Below are positions 6,326 to 13,810 of a stretch of DNA of 31,302 bases, piece by piece. The first letter of the stretch is position 1. Each line of letters opens with the position of its first letter. The notes below the pieces were generated by a model. It was not told the origin of the DNA and made no database searches. It saw nothing but the letters and a program-made list of their open reading frames with translations. This DNA is from a virus, in IMG/VR virus record IMGVR_UViG_3300020171_000094, positions 1 through 31,302 of that record; one strand, given 5' to 3'. The position numbers and the translations under genes were made by a program.

Positions 6326-8251
6326 TCACATTTTCCGGTATCTTTTCTCAACAAATCCCTCTGCATTAAGAGGAAGACCTTTTGCCCATTGGGGTACTTC
6401 ACACATCAGTTTATAAATATTATTTAATGTTTCTTCTTTATCACAATCCTCAGGAATCTCTAAAATGATTTCATCATATACTGAACCTATGATTTTATAT
6501 CCTGCTTTCTCCAAAGTTTCTTCACCATGAAATAATAAGTCTCTTGACATTGCTTGGACTATGTTTTCAACTAATCTTCCAGGAATTATACTTAACCTCA
6601 TCCATTTTTTTGTATATGGATTAATTCCAAATGCAGATGGTTCAAGTCCAAACTTACCTTCTGTAATAAGTGGTTTGTTATAATACATATTTCTTCCTGA
6701 TGGTAAAGTTAATTGTAACCATCTAGTTTTGTTTCTATCGAGAACTACTTTGTATGTAGCATATGATGCTTCAAAAGCTGTTCCAGGGTATGTTATAGCG
6801 TTTATTGCTGCATCTTTACATTTATACCATAACTCAACAACTTTATGATACTTAGTTCTATATGCATTAACTGCTCTTTGAGCTTCTTCAGGAGTCAATA
6901 ATAAATCATTTTTCTCTGCATAACCTATAAATCCTTTTCCTCCAAGGCCATACCCACAACCAAGAACCAATTGTTTACCAAAATATCTTTGTTGACTATT
7001 TATATCTTCATATGGTATTCCGTATAAGTCAACAGCCATATCAATATACTGATCTAGGTCTTCACGAAATAACTGTAAAGTTTTTTCATCTTGAGCAAGC
7101 CATGCAAGACCACGATTTTCTATTCCTGTATAGTCAGCTGCACCTATTAGTTTTCCTTTGGAAGCCTTAATCATAGCTCTAACTAAAGATTTTGCAACAT
7201 TTACAGGATTCTTTTCAATAACACTTAAGTCAAAAAATCCTTGTATAAGTTCCTGAGCTTCAGTTTCTGATTCAGCACCAACCTTTGATCTAGGTAAATT
7301 ATACAATTGAAAACCCATACCTGAATCTCTACCAGTATTAGCCCCATAATAACGGATATTATCATATATCCTGCCTTTATGCTCAAGTTCTATAATTTTT
7401 AAATACTTGGCAGTTGAAGATCTACCGAGTTCTTGCCTAAGTTCTAATACAGTTTTTACATCATCAGTAAGATCAACTCTCTTCAGTAGTTTAATAACTG
7501 TATCAGCTTGTAAATTGGGAGTTATAAGTCCTTTAGACTTTAACCATTTAACTATGCGTTGGTTTTGAGTAGCTTTTGTTACTTCACCGTTTGTTAGATC
7601 TGGCAGTGATTTATTTTGTTCTTCTTTATAAACCTCAGTTACTCTATAAATTTGTTTTGCAGATTCAATATCAATAGGTAATCCACGATTATTTTTTTTA
7701 ACTGTTCGTTCCCAATGCCTTTGCTCTTCATCTGATAATTTAGAAGCAGGTAAAGCGTTTAACATCTCATACATTGTATCTATATCACGTTTACAATACT
7801 CATGTAACTCCATTAAGTCCATATGAGTATATTTAAACGGTGGACAACATATCAATTGAATTAGTGCTTTACCCCTTGGATTTTTTTGAATCTTAAGTTT
7901 AAGGTCTTCACCTGCTTGAGCAAGGGATTGATGATATGTGAACCTTCCACAAATAGCCATAACATCAATCCATTGACCAATAGGTAACTGTGGAAATCTA
8001 TATTTAGAACCGAGAATATTCCATACTGCTAAATCAAATTGTGCATTAAAGGCATAAAGCTTATGTGAGTCAAGAGATTTCATAAATTCGGGAAGTTGAT
8101 TACCAGGAACCCACAATTGAGTTGGTTCATTACCAACTTTATATCCCATACAAATTATATCTGCTTCTTTACCAGCTAAATAATTCTTCCGTCCATGTTT
8201 AGCTAAATCAACTTCGCTTTTGGTTTCAAAATCAATTCCTACCAACGGCAT
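6326..8251 (-). CDS. polA: family A DNA polymerase with 3'-5' exonuclease
   Basis: 641 aa; phage replicative polymerase. Exonuclease: ExoI DFET (Asp7, Glu9), ExoII Asp73 (AFNAQFD), ExoIII YCKRDID (Tyr152, Asp156). Polymerase: motif A ADYTGIENR (Asp373, Arg380), motif B R422-x3-K426-x3-LGCGYG, motif C VYDE (Asp593, Glu594). Two residues are unusual: Leu430 stands where E. coli Pol I has Phe762 and T7 has Tyr526, and Tyr592 replaces the usual His of VHDE. All catalytic carboxylates are kept. Start after TTAGGAGAACTT. The SSB gene is immediately upstream with a stable hairpin between them. Confidence 0.97.
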   Translation of the reverse strand: MPLVGIDFETKSEVDLAKHGRKNYLAGKEADIICMGYKVGNEPTQLWVPGNQLPEFMKSLDSHKLYAFNAQFDLAVWNILGSKYRFPQLPIGQWIDVMAICGRFTYHQSLAQAGEDLKLKIQKNPRGKALIQLICCPPFKYTHMDLMELHEYCKRDIDTMYEMLNALPASKLSDEEQRHWERTVKKNNRGLPIDIESAKQIYRVTEVYKEEQNKSLPDLTNGEVTKATQNQRIVKWLKSKGLITPNLQADTVIKLLKRVDLTDDVKTVLELRQELGRSSTAKYLKIIELEHKGRIYDNIRYYGANTGRDSGMGFQLYNLPRSKVGAESETEAQELIQGFFDLSVIEKNPVNVAKSLVRAMIKASKGKLIGAADYTGIENRGLAWLAQDEKTLQLFREDLDQYIDMAVDLYGIPYEDINSQQRYFGKQLVLGCGYGLGGKGFIGYAEKNDLLLTPEEAQRAVNAYRTKYHKVVELWYKCKDAAINAITYPGTAFEASYATYKVVLDRNKTRWLQLTLPSGRNMYYNKPLITEGKFGLEPSAFGINPYTKKWMRLSIIPGRLVENIVQAMSRDLLFHGEETLEKAGYKIIGSVYDEIILEIPEDCDKEETLNNIYKLMCEVPQWAKGLPLNAEGFVEKRYRKM

Positions 8252-8265
8252 AAGTTCTCCTAATG

Positions 8266-8291
8266 TTGTGGGGCTCCGAAGAGCCCCACAA
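8266..8291 (-). other. intercistronic hairpin with UUCG tetraloop
   Basis: Perfect 11-bp stem TTGTGGGGCTC / GAGCCCCACAA around a 4-base loop. On the transcribed (minus) strand the loop is UUCG closed by C-G, the most stable RNA tetraloop. It stands between the SSB stop and the polymerase Shine-Dalgarno. No U-run follows, so it is not a standard intrinsic terminator; it probably protects the SSB mRNA 3' end or tunes downstream expression. Confidence 0.7.
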
Positions 8292-8299
8292 GTTAAGGT

Positions 8300-8872
8300 T
8301 TATTCCAAATCACCTGAAGCTTCATCAGTTTCTTCAGTTGCTACTTCTGCATATTCTGCAAAAGCATCCTCAGCTTTCTGACGGCCATCAAGACGTTCAC
8401 CTTCCTTAACAAGCAAAAGGTTGTTAAGACCAACACCTATACCCCTATTACCTGCTTGATTATAAGGGAAGAAGTTAATATCTGCACGTCCATAACAACC
8501 GCTAAAGAAATCTTCTGGATCAAAGATTGGAGCAGGTGGTCCATCTACCTGAACTTTAACCACACCTGGTTTGTTCACAGATGAAGAGTTCAAGAAGAAA
8601 CATCCTTTATATTCTGCTCCTCTATTTCCGTTGTCAAATTCTTCATCACCATCACGAAGTGGAAGACGAAGTCCGGAAATTTGGGCTTTGGTAAACTTAT
8701 TAGTGTCAAGACCCTTCTGAACTGCCGTATTAATTGCTGTTTGTACAGCCTTAACTCCAGCTTTATCACTTTTTGAAATAAGAATGGAAGCTGAATATTT
8801 AAGGTCTCCTGAAGGATTAGCCTTTGGTTCAAATGCATTGAGGTAACTAAACCTCACTAATGTCGTTATCAT
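8300..8872 (-). CDS. single-stranded DNA-binding protein, DUF2815 (gp2.5-like)
   Basis: 190 aa. The opening TLVRFSYLNAFEPKANPSGDLKYSASILISK, then GLRLPLRDGDEEF, EYKGCFFLNSSS and FFSGCYGRADINFFPYNQAGNRGIGVGLNN are the recognisable DUF2815 blocks, a family treated as phage ssDNA-binding OB-fold proteins. The C-terminal 25 residues are strongly acidic, as in SSB/gp2.5 tails that contact polymerase. It directly precedes the polymerase gene in the operon. Two Shine-Dalgarno-like purine blocks (AAGGAG, AAAAGGA) precede the ATG, in line with high expression. Confidence 0.9.
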   Translation of the reverse strand: MITTLVRFSYLNAFEPKANPSGDLKYSASILISKSDKAGVKAVQTAINTAVQKGLDTNKFTKAQISGLRLPLRDGDEEFDNGNRGAEYKGCFFLNSSSVNKPGVVKVQVDGPPAPIFDPEDFFSGCYGRADINFFPYNQAGNRGIGVGLNNLLLVKEGERLDGRQKAEDAFAEYAEVATEETDEASGDLE

Positions 8873-8902
8873 TGGTTCCTTTTCTCCTTGTCTGTTTGAC
8901 TG

Positions 8903-9097
8903 TTATTCGTTTTTGAGTGTTTCTGCAATTTTATTCTTAATATATTGCCGAAGACCATTTACGGACTTATCAATTTCTTCCAATAGATTGGCACTATCTT
9001 CAATATCCTTCTCTATAGCCACATCTAATCGGATAGATTCATATGGAGCGGACTGACAAGTACGGCCATAAGAAACTCTTACTCTTCTGTTAGCCAT
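8903..9097 (-). CDS. small phage protein of unknown function, 64 aa
   Basis: Starts after a strong AAAGGAGGTGATGTAA. The first half RVRVSYGRTCQSAPYESIRLDVAIEKDI matches a pattern I know from small phage proteins ('kVSyG.T...g.YEs.RvdVgle') near SSB and polymerase genes, followed by a helix. One Cys, no membrane segment. No function is established. It lies between the Acb2-like gene and the SSB gene in one operon. Confidence 0.7.
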   Translation of the reverse strand: MANRRVRVSYGRTCQSAPYESIRLDVAIEKDIEDSANLLEEIDKSVNGLRQYIKNKIAETLKNE

Positions 9098-9115
9098 TTA
9101 CATCACCTCCTTTAA

Positions 9116-9481
9116 CTATAAAATATTAGTTCCTTCTACACCGCGTTTAACTCTTTCATTTGTCCTATGATTTAACCAAAGTATTGCTTCCTCAATCTTT
9201 GTTAAAGCAATAGCATTTTCACGGCAAGCGTATTCACCTGCTTGAAATGATTGAAGCCTATCAATTACAATAGCAAGTAAATCTTCTTGACGGCAACCAT
9301 TAACACCAAATTCTTTGACTAGTCCATTTTGGAATCTAATGTATCCAAACTCTTCTGCTAGTTCATCCATTTTAGCATTTGCTCTACTGATATAATATTC
9401 ATGACATGCTCCACCTTGTCCCGGTTCATCTCCAACAGAAATCTGTGTAAAATTAGCTATTCCAATATTTATTTTTCTCAT
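9116..9481 (-). CDS. Acb2/Tad1-like hairpin-domain protein (possible cyclic-nucleotide sponge)
   Basis: 121 aa from ATG 9481 with AAAGGAGG seven bases ahead. Features: ACHEYYISRANAKMDELAE, then FQNGLVKEFGVNGCRQEDLLAIVIDRLQSFQAGEYACREN, then ALTKIEEAILWLNHRTNERVKRGVEGT. This widespread phage family ends in the REnaLAlTkLEEA-W helix pair shared with Acb2 and Tad1 proteins, which bind and sequester cyclic oligonucleotide or gcADPR signals of CBASS and Thoeris. Members of this exact subgroup are often annotated only by domain. Sponge activity is inferred, not shown. Confidence 0.6.
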   Translation of the reverse strand: MRKINIGIANFTQISVGDEPGQGGACHEYYISRANAKMDELAEEFGYIRFQNGLVKEFGVNGCRQEDLLAIVIDRLQSFQAGEYACRENAIALTKIEEAILWLNHRTNERVKRGVEGTNIL

Positions 9482-9483
9482 CA

Positions 9484-9843
9484 CTACTCCTCCTTTATTT
9501 TACTATACCCTTTTGCTATTCTCTGATTATTGTTCCGCATTATAGTACTAAACATTGCATCGATTCCTTCTGGTAAAATATTAAAAATTTCACATATCCC
9601 TGCCAAAAAAAATATACAATCTACAACTTCTCTTATTACATTATAGAGATCAAGGGTCTGATCTTCTATGGGTCTCCATGGTTTCCAGGGAGCGCTATTT
9701 ACTAATTCAGCTATTTCCTGATTTAGTGCCAATGCAAAGTCGCGAAAAGCTATCATCTTTTCTTCTTCAGTAGCCTTACTGAAGTCATACCCTAACCTTT
9801 TGTGATAATCCTTAATATCATTGAACATTTTTATTGTGTCCAT
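9484..9843 (-). CDS. MazG-like/dimeric dUTPase-type NTP pyrophosphohydrolase
   Basis: 119 aa, all-alpha. The helix ALNQEIAELVNSAPWKPWR carries the E-x2-E-L pattern, and EVVDCIFFLAGICE carries the second metal-binding E-x2-D. Together they give the Mg site of the MazG/dUTPase_2 fold that hydrolyses (d)NTPs to monophosphate and PPi. N-terminal MFNDIKDYHKRLGYDFSKATEEEKM also fits phage members. Being next to dCMP deaminase and ThyX it likely makes dUMP from dUTP or cleans dNTP pools. The 26-bp overlap with the deaminase gene indicates coupled translation. Confidence 0.75.
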   Translation of the reverse strand: MDTIKMFNDIKDYHKRLGYDFSKATEEEKMIAFRDFALALNQEIAELVNSAPWKPWRPIEDQTLDLYNVIREVVDCIFFLAGICEIFNILPEGIDAMFSTIMRNNNQRIAKGYSKIKEE

Positions 9844-10261
9844 ATTTAATCCACGCTCCTTTCCATAACTCCTTTGCTTCAGAATGCATGTGCTCCTCTA
9901 AAAATACAATCCTTTTACAAGGGGTATTCATTATCATTTTGATACATGCCACACATGGACTCAAAGTTGTATATATTGTATGTATCTGTTCCGGAACTTT
10001 ACATTGTATTAATGCATTTTGTTCTGCATGAGCTGAAGGACATCTAGCTATATTATTAAATACTTCTTTCATGCAAAGTCCAATATCAATACAATGTTCA
10101 TGTCCTCGTGCAGCTCCATTATAACCAGTTGTAATGATTTCATTTTTATCATTTATAATAACACAGCCAACTTGCTTATCTAAACAAGTGCTTCTTTCAG
10201 CAAGTACTTGTGCTATTTTCAGATAACATTCATCCTTTGATATTCTTGTTCTTATCATCAT
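9818..10261 (-). CDS. dCMP deaminase
   Basis: About 147 aa. Zinc-site motifs HAEQNA (His78, catalytic Glu80) and SPCVAC (Cys103, Cys106) are intact, with VGCVIINDKNEIITTGYNGA and the extra Cys/His segment (GHEHC...LCMKE...RCPS) typical of ComEB/dCMP deaminases. It makes dUMP, the ThyX substrate. The ATG at 10261 after GGAAAAGAATACA is preferred over GTG at 10276. It overlaps the end of thyX by 32 bp and the next gene by 26 bp. Confidence 0.93.
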   Translation of the reverse strand: MMIRTRISKDECYLKIAQVLAERSTCLDKQVGCVIINDKNEIITTGYNGAARGHEHCIDIGLCMKEVFNNIARCPSAHAEQNALIQCKVPEQIHTIYTTLSPCVACIKMIMNTPCKRIVFLEEHMHSEAKELWKGAWIKYGHNKNVQ

Positions 10262-10928
10262 TGTATTCTTTTCCACAAGTCATAAAAGACTGATTACATT
10301 TACCATCAATATAACATGGAGGACCAAGTATTTCTGCAAACTCAGGCCACCATTGCTGTACTAAAGAAAGTACTTTGTCACAAAAGATTCTTATTTCGGT
10401 GACATTACGTAAACACATTCTTAACCGCATAAAGTTGTGCAATGACCGAGCATTAATAGTCCACATTAAGTTAACAGCCTTAGCATTTGGTAAAACTTGT
10501 CTGGCTTCTTCTTTTGGTATACCCTCTCGGATTTTCTTTTTATAAATGGCATTCAAAAATTCAAACGTTTTCATAAAATCAATATCATCAATTAGATCAG
10601 CATGAACAATGTTATCATATTCAGCATAGTCTTGATAATGTTGACTTGAAGAAGTAAAAGAACTTATTCTATGCCGAGTAATTTGTGCTAACCAGGACCT
10701 TGAAGCTCCCAAAATTCTAAAACTAATTACAGCATGTTCAACTGTAGAAGAATGTTCAGCTTGAAACAAAAACTTTAATACTTTTGCAGATACATTATTA
10801 TTTTTATTAGAAGCTAAGATGGAAATATCTTTCATAGTATTATCCAAAGCTTCTCTAATTTGTGCTCCTGGATTAGGAGAAGCCCAAATCACTTCAACTT
10901 TTGTGTCTTCATAAGACTTTAATTCCAT
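10230..10928 (-). CDS. thyX: flavin-dependent thymidylate synthase ThyX
   Basis: 232 aa from the ATG after AAAGGAAGGCAA (a TTG-started extension is rejected). The ThyX signature RHR-x7-S is at 85-95 (RHRISSFTSSSQHY). The usual Arg two residues later is His97, and the common NE of the motif is absent. LKFLFQAEHSSTVEHAVISFRI and NARSLHNFMRLRMC are further family blocks. The tail GPPCYIDGKCNQ..MTCG has three Cys, seen in some phage/clostridial ThyX. It uses FAD, NADPH and CH2-THF to make dTMP, downstream of dCMP deaminase and MazG functions. Confidence 0.95.
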   Translation of the reverse strand: MELKSYEDTKVEVIWASPNPGAQIREALDNTMKDISILASNKNNNVSAKVLKFLFQAEHSSTVEHAVISFRILGASRSWLAQITRHRISSFTSSSQHYQDYAEYDNIVHADLIDDIDFMKTFEFLNAIYKKKIREGIPKEEARQVLPNAKAVNLMWTINARSLHNFMRLRMCLRNVTEIRIFCDKVLSLVQQWWPEFAEILGPPCYIDGKCNQSFMTCGKEYNDDKNKNIKG

Positions 10929-11205
10929 TTGCCTTCCTTTCAAACCAAAACATAAACATTAGGTTACATGCAGCATGAAGTATATGAGGTAATCCTGATT
11001 CTTTATCCAAAAGTTCACCCGTTTTCCATACTAATAAATGCCTCATAACTGCTCCATAATATCTATCTTGTGGATCTTTTAAAGTTTGCCAATTATTTGG
11101 TCTATATTTTTTAGCACCAAAAGTCAGAACCTCACCTATTCCACTAATAAAGTTAGGATCAATCAAATCTAATCTATTTTTATCGTTATCTAACTTTTTA
11201 CCCAT
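10909..11205 (-). CDS. dATP/dGTP diphosphohydrolase N-terminal domain protein
   Basis: 98 aa, a single-domain member of the family annotated as dATP/dGTP diphosphohydrolase (DUF5664-type). The blocks NDKNRLDLIDPNFISGIGEVLTFGAKKYRPNNW, YGAVMRHLLVWKTGELLDKESGLPHILHAACNLMFM fit that family; the E/H/D residues in the last block form its putative metal site. Likely hydrolyses selected dNTPs to shape the nucleotide pool together with neighbouring ThyX, deaminase and MazG-like enzymes. It overlaps the start of thyX. Confidence 0.8.
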   Translation of the reverse strand: MGKKLDNDKNRLDLIDPNFISGIGEVLTFGAKKYRPNNWQTLKDPQDRYYGAVMRHLLVWKTGELLDKESGLPHILHAACNLMFMFWFERKANGIKVL

Positions 11206-11221
11206 AGATTTCTCTCCAGAT

Positions 11222-11252
11222 AAAAAGGCCGCATATTACATGCGGCCTTTTT
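11222..11252. terminator. strong bidirectional-looking intrinsic terminator
   Basis: Perfect 13-bp stem AAAAAGGCCGCAT / ATGCGGCCTTTTT with a 5-base loop; both strands end in a T-run. It lies just after the leftward 11286-11855 gene and before the dNTP hydrolase gene, so it should end or attenuate the abundant wHTH-like transcript before nucleotide genes. Confidence 0.85.
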
Positions 11253-11285
11253 GATTTAACTAAATGAGTGACTAAGACTTTTCAT

Positions 11286-11855
11286 TTACCCCTGATTTTT
11301 GTCTTTACCTTTTTTTTTACCTTTTTTATTCTCGAATACTTCATCTTCAAATACATTAACTTCCTCGGTTACTTCAGGAGCTTCATCAAGTGCGCTCATA
11401 GGTGCAACTTCTTCAGGAGCTTCTTCAACAGGTGTAGCGGCAAGAATTTCTTCGGCTGCTCCAAGTTCAAGTTCAGCAATTTGAAGTTCTGCATCAGCTT
11501 TAACAAACTTCAATTCATTCAATTTGTTTTCTTTGTCAGCTTCATAGCGTTTTTTTGCACTATCAAACGCAGAAACTGCTCTTGTGGACCTTTTTTCTGC
11601 TTGTTCAACACGCCCAGCCGGAGTAAGATTTTTTGTAACCGAAGTTCCTGATTCCGCTTTATGAGCGTCCCACTCTTCTGCCGAAACAATCTTAAATGTG
11701 CCATCCTCTTGCTTCATAGGACAGTTACCCATCATCCTCATGTAAGTAAACTGTGATGCAAGTCCTTTTTCCGTGGTTCCTGTCAATGTAAGCAACGAAT
11801 TTTTTGTTGCTCCACCTTTTTCAATTGCTACTTTGATGTCATCTCGCATTGCCAT
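11286..11855 (-). CDS. winged-helix-like protein with acidic/basic tail, unknown function
   Basis: 189 aa from ATG after GGAGGATTTATTT. Residues 5-65 (IKVAIEKGGATKNSLLTLTGTTEKGLASQFTYMRMMGNCP) resemble a winged-helix domain and align by eye with the regulator at 18918-19274 (SQ[FL]TY[ML]R then a G-[NH] turn). A helical middle (110-150) and an acidic Val/Glu-rich region lead to a Lys-rich end (KKGKKKGKDKNQG). It has its own TTTACT-17-TATAAT promoter and terminator, so it is a single-gene, probably highly expressed unit. DNA-binding or nucleoid-type role is inferred. Confidence 0.65.
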   Translation of the reverse strand: MAMRDDIKVAIEKGGATKNSLLTLTGTTEKGLASQFTYMRMMGNCPMKQEDGTFKIVSAEEWDAHKAESGTSVTKNLTPAGRVEQAEKRSTRAVSAFDSAKKRYEADKENKLNELKFVKADAELQIAELELGAAEEILAATPVEEAPEEVAPMSALDEAPEVTEEVNVFEDEVFENKKGKKKGKDKNQG

Positions 11856-11919
11856 AAATAAATCCTCCAAGTTAAAAATTTTGTGAAATTTAATTGCCCA
11901 TTGCAATCATTTATAAACT

Positions 11920-11964
11920 ATTATACAGTTTTAAATACCAAAAGTAAATGCGCAATACTAAAAG
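11920..11964 (-). promoter_or_regulatory. sigma70-type promoter with conserved upstream element
   Basis: On the minus strand: TTTACT (11948-11943), 17-bp spacer, TATAAT (11925-11920). Upstream of the -35 a block up to 11964 is almost the same as one at the 15255-15299 promoter. It drives the wHTH-like gene at 11286-11855 across a 65-bp leader. Confidence 0.75.
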
Positions 11965-13128
11965 TTACTCAGATATGTCTGCAAAAACGTTAATAGCTTT
12001 GGATTCAACTTGTATTGCTGGACGGCCATCTGTTTCTGGGACCATAGTGATTTTTCCTTCTGGTGTTTCATAAAGTTTTTTGAATGCATCATTCTTTTTG
12101 AGAGTTCTAACCTCTTTTTCAAACTGACTTGGTGAACGAAGTTTAGATGTGAATAACTCTTCAATAGATGTATTCTTAGCTAACCAAGTTACAGCATCAT
12201 TTTCATTTACCCACGTTCTATTAGCTCTGCCTCTAATGAGCTTCATACCTGGAATATCATTTCCTTTTTCCAGTTCTGTTTGTAAATAAAGCCTTATACT
12301 GTTAACAGCATCCTCTACCAAAGGAGCTAGTTTAAGCAAGTTGACTAAGTCTTCTGTTGACGGACATGTAGCAAGTTTTTCTTTGGCGTTGAAGAGTTTA
12401 ATTGTTGTTTCATGAGCAAATGTTATTCGTATTTCACAATGATTTTTTGCTTCACACCATCTACACTGATCTATTCCAGGATTAAATTGATTAACTCCTG
12501 AAGAATGACATTTATTAAGTGCAACAGCAAGAATGCTGTGAACCCAGTTATACAATTCATGAATTGAAAGTTCCCATGTATCATAGTGATCAATAGCTGG
12601 TTGCACAACATGAAGAGTAATTGTTTGGACATTTGTTGGCCATTCAATAGCACCAGCAGCATATGCTAGTAATTGAGGATTTTCTTTGGCGTAAACTGTA
12701 ACACCAGCACCAAATTTCCAATCAAAAATATCTACATGCCTTCTTTGTGGGTTATTAATTGAATAATCAAGAGTTCCCCAAATATCAGGAATACCCCATA
12801 AATCTAACTTAACAAGCAATTCAGACTTTTTTATAATATTAGAATGCCCTATGCTCTTGAAAACCAAATCCAGATATTCTGCAACATCCTCTATAAGAAC
12901 CTTATCATCAAGTTCTAATCCAACAAGAGCCATAATATTGTGACATCCAGGACTAATATAATACTTTTCCATAACTTTATGAAGCATAGTCCCATGATCT
13001 GCGTATGAACTTGGTTCTTTTTCTGTTATTGTAGATGTAATCATAAGATTGTCTATTAACTCAACTGATCCTGGACAAGCAATAATCCTGGACAATTGAG
13101 ACGGACTATATTTTGAATGTTCTGCCAT
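11965..13128 (-). CDS. Cas4/RecB-like exonuclease, DUF2800
   Basis: 387 aa. Starts with SKYSPSQLSRIIACPGSVEL, the DUF2800 hallmark with a first Cys (18). The PD-(D/E)XK core is readable: TLDYSI (Asp121), DIFDWKFG (Asp136, Lys138), and ENPQLLAYAAGA (Gln152). DQCRWCEAKNHC (Cys222, 225, 231) completes a likely 4Fe-4S cluster as in Cas4/AddB. Role: 5'-3' ssDNA exonuclease in phage recombination or replication. It precedes the wHTH-like unit and lies in the leftward replication operon. Confidence 0.9.
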   Translation of the reverse strand: MAEHSKYSPSQLSRIIACPGSVELIDNLMITSTITEKEPSSYADHGTMLHKVMEKYYISPGCHNIMALVGLELDDKVLIEDVAEYLDLVFKSIGHSNIIKKSELLVKLDLWGIPDIWGTLDYSINNPQRRHVDIFDWKFGAGVTVYAKENPQLLAYAAGAIEWPTNVQTITLHVVQPAIDHYDTWELSIHELYNWVHSILAVALNKCHSSGVNQFNPGIDQCRWCEAKNHCEIRITFAHETTIKLFNAKEKLATCPSTEDLVNLLKLAPLVEDAVNSIRLYLQTELEKGNDIPGMKLIRGRANRTWVNENDAVTWLAKNTSIEELFTSKLRSPSQFEKEVRTLKKNDAFKKLYETPEGKITMVPETDGRPAIQVESKAINVFADISE

Positions 13129-13146
13129 ACTTTTTACTCCTCTTTA

Positions 13147-13329
13147 TTATTTAGAAATCATAGCTTTATCAAAGCCAGTTGACTTACTATTAACTATTAC
13201 ATTTAAACTCCCAACCATATTCTGCATATGCTCCACTTGAAATTCAAGTGATGAACATCTTTTGTCGAAATGGAGAATTAATAAAATAAATATAATGGTT
13301 AAAATTATAAACAATACATCTTTACGCAC
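13147..13329 (-). CDS. small membrane protein with coiled coil, 60 aa
   Basis: GTG start at 13329, 7 bases after AGGAGG, overlapping the upstream stop by 8 bp. Residues 4-21 (DVLFIILTIIFILLILHF) are one N-terminal transmembrane helix; residues 25-45 (CSSLEFQVEHMQNMVGSL) look like a short coiled coil. The layout resembles an i-spanin (Rz-like), but it sits in an early operon far from the lysis genes. Function unknown. Confidence 0.65.
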   Translation of the reverse strand: MRKDVLFIILTIIFILLILHFDKRCSSLEFQVEHMQNMVGSLNVIVNSKSTGFDKAMISK

Positions 13330-13570
13330 TTTTCACCTCCTTTTTCCCTTCACAATAATTACAAAGTTCAGGAAACTCACCTGAAGGATACATAGGCATA
13401 AATGTAGGATTCTTTTCACTCCAAGAACTACCTTTATACTTTATAAGTTGTGAAGGCTGACTTTTATCTACTTTTGAATGTACAAGCTGGTTACACATTC
13501 TGCAACGTGGAAGTTTTGCAATAATTTTTCTACATTTCTTTGACATTGTTAAGCTGAATTTATGTTTCAT
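13322..13570 (-). CDS. zinc-finger-like protein, 82 aa
   Basis: Two Cys knuckles, CRMC at 23-26 and CNYC at 70-73, bracket a Ser/Pro-rich middle with SSWSEKNPTFMPMYPSGEF. This is the pattern of small HNH-like or zinc-ribbon phage proteins, but the catalytic His-Asn-His residues are missing, so a nuclease is not supported. The basic N-terminus (KHKFSLTMSKKCRKIIAKLPRC) could bind nucleic acid. Purine-rich site GAGGGGTAGGGGTA precedes ATG. Confidence 0.65.
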   Translation of the reverse strand: MKHKFSLTMSKKCRKIIAKLPRCRMCNQLVHSKVDKSQPSQLIKYKGSSWSEKNPTFMPMYPSGEFPELCNYCEGKKEVKSA

Positions 13571-13575
13571 TACCC

Positions 13576-13794
13576 CTACCCCTCTTTATTCATTAATCTT
13601 GCATAATGGGCAATAAGTTCTTCCCAAGTATTACACTTTATATTACAATGATCTTCTACATATATGGAAAACTCCAATCCATTACATGGATTTGTAATAC
13701 TGTAAGTTCTAGCATTTATAGCTATATTTGAGTATTTATGAAACTTTGCTTGAAGCTTTTTTGACATTTCCATAATTTGATTAATCTTTTCCAC
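13576..13794 (-). CDS. hypothetical protein, 72 aa
   Basis: Starts with GTG at 13794 close to AGAGGG; an internal ATG seven codons on is an alternative. N-terminal helix KINQIMEMSKKLQAKFHKYSNIAINART, then GLEFSIYVEDHCN and a helix WEELIAHYARLMNKEG. No motif recognised. Supported by tight packing in the operon (5-bp gap to the next gene). Confidence 0.6.
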   Translation of the reverse strand: MEKINQIMEMSKKLQAKFHKYSNIAINARTYSITNPCNGLEFSIYVEDHCNIKCNTWEELIAHYARLMNKEG

Positions 13795-13810
13795 AATCCC
13801 TCTCTTTTGC

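Noticed and set aside
8266-8291. Intrinsic terminator between SSB and polymerase
   Set aside because: No T-run on either side; a terminator here would cut off the polymerase gene. Called a stability hairpin instead.
13322-13570. HNH endonuclease (two CxxC pairs)
   Set aside because: No His-Asn-His catalytic residues between or after the Cys pairs.
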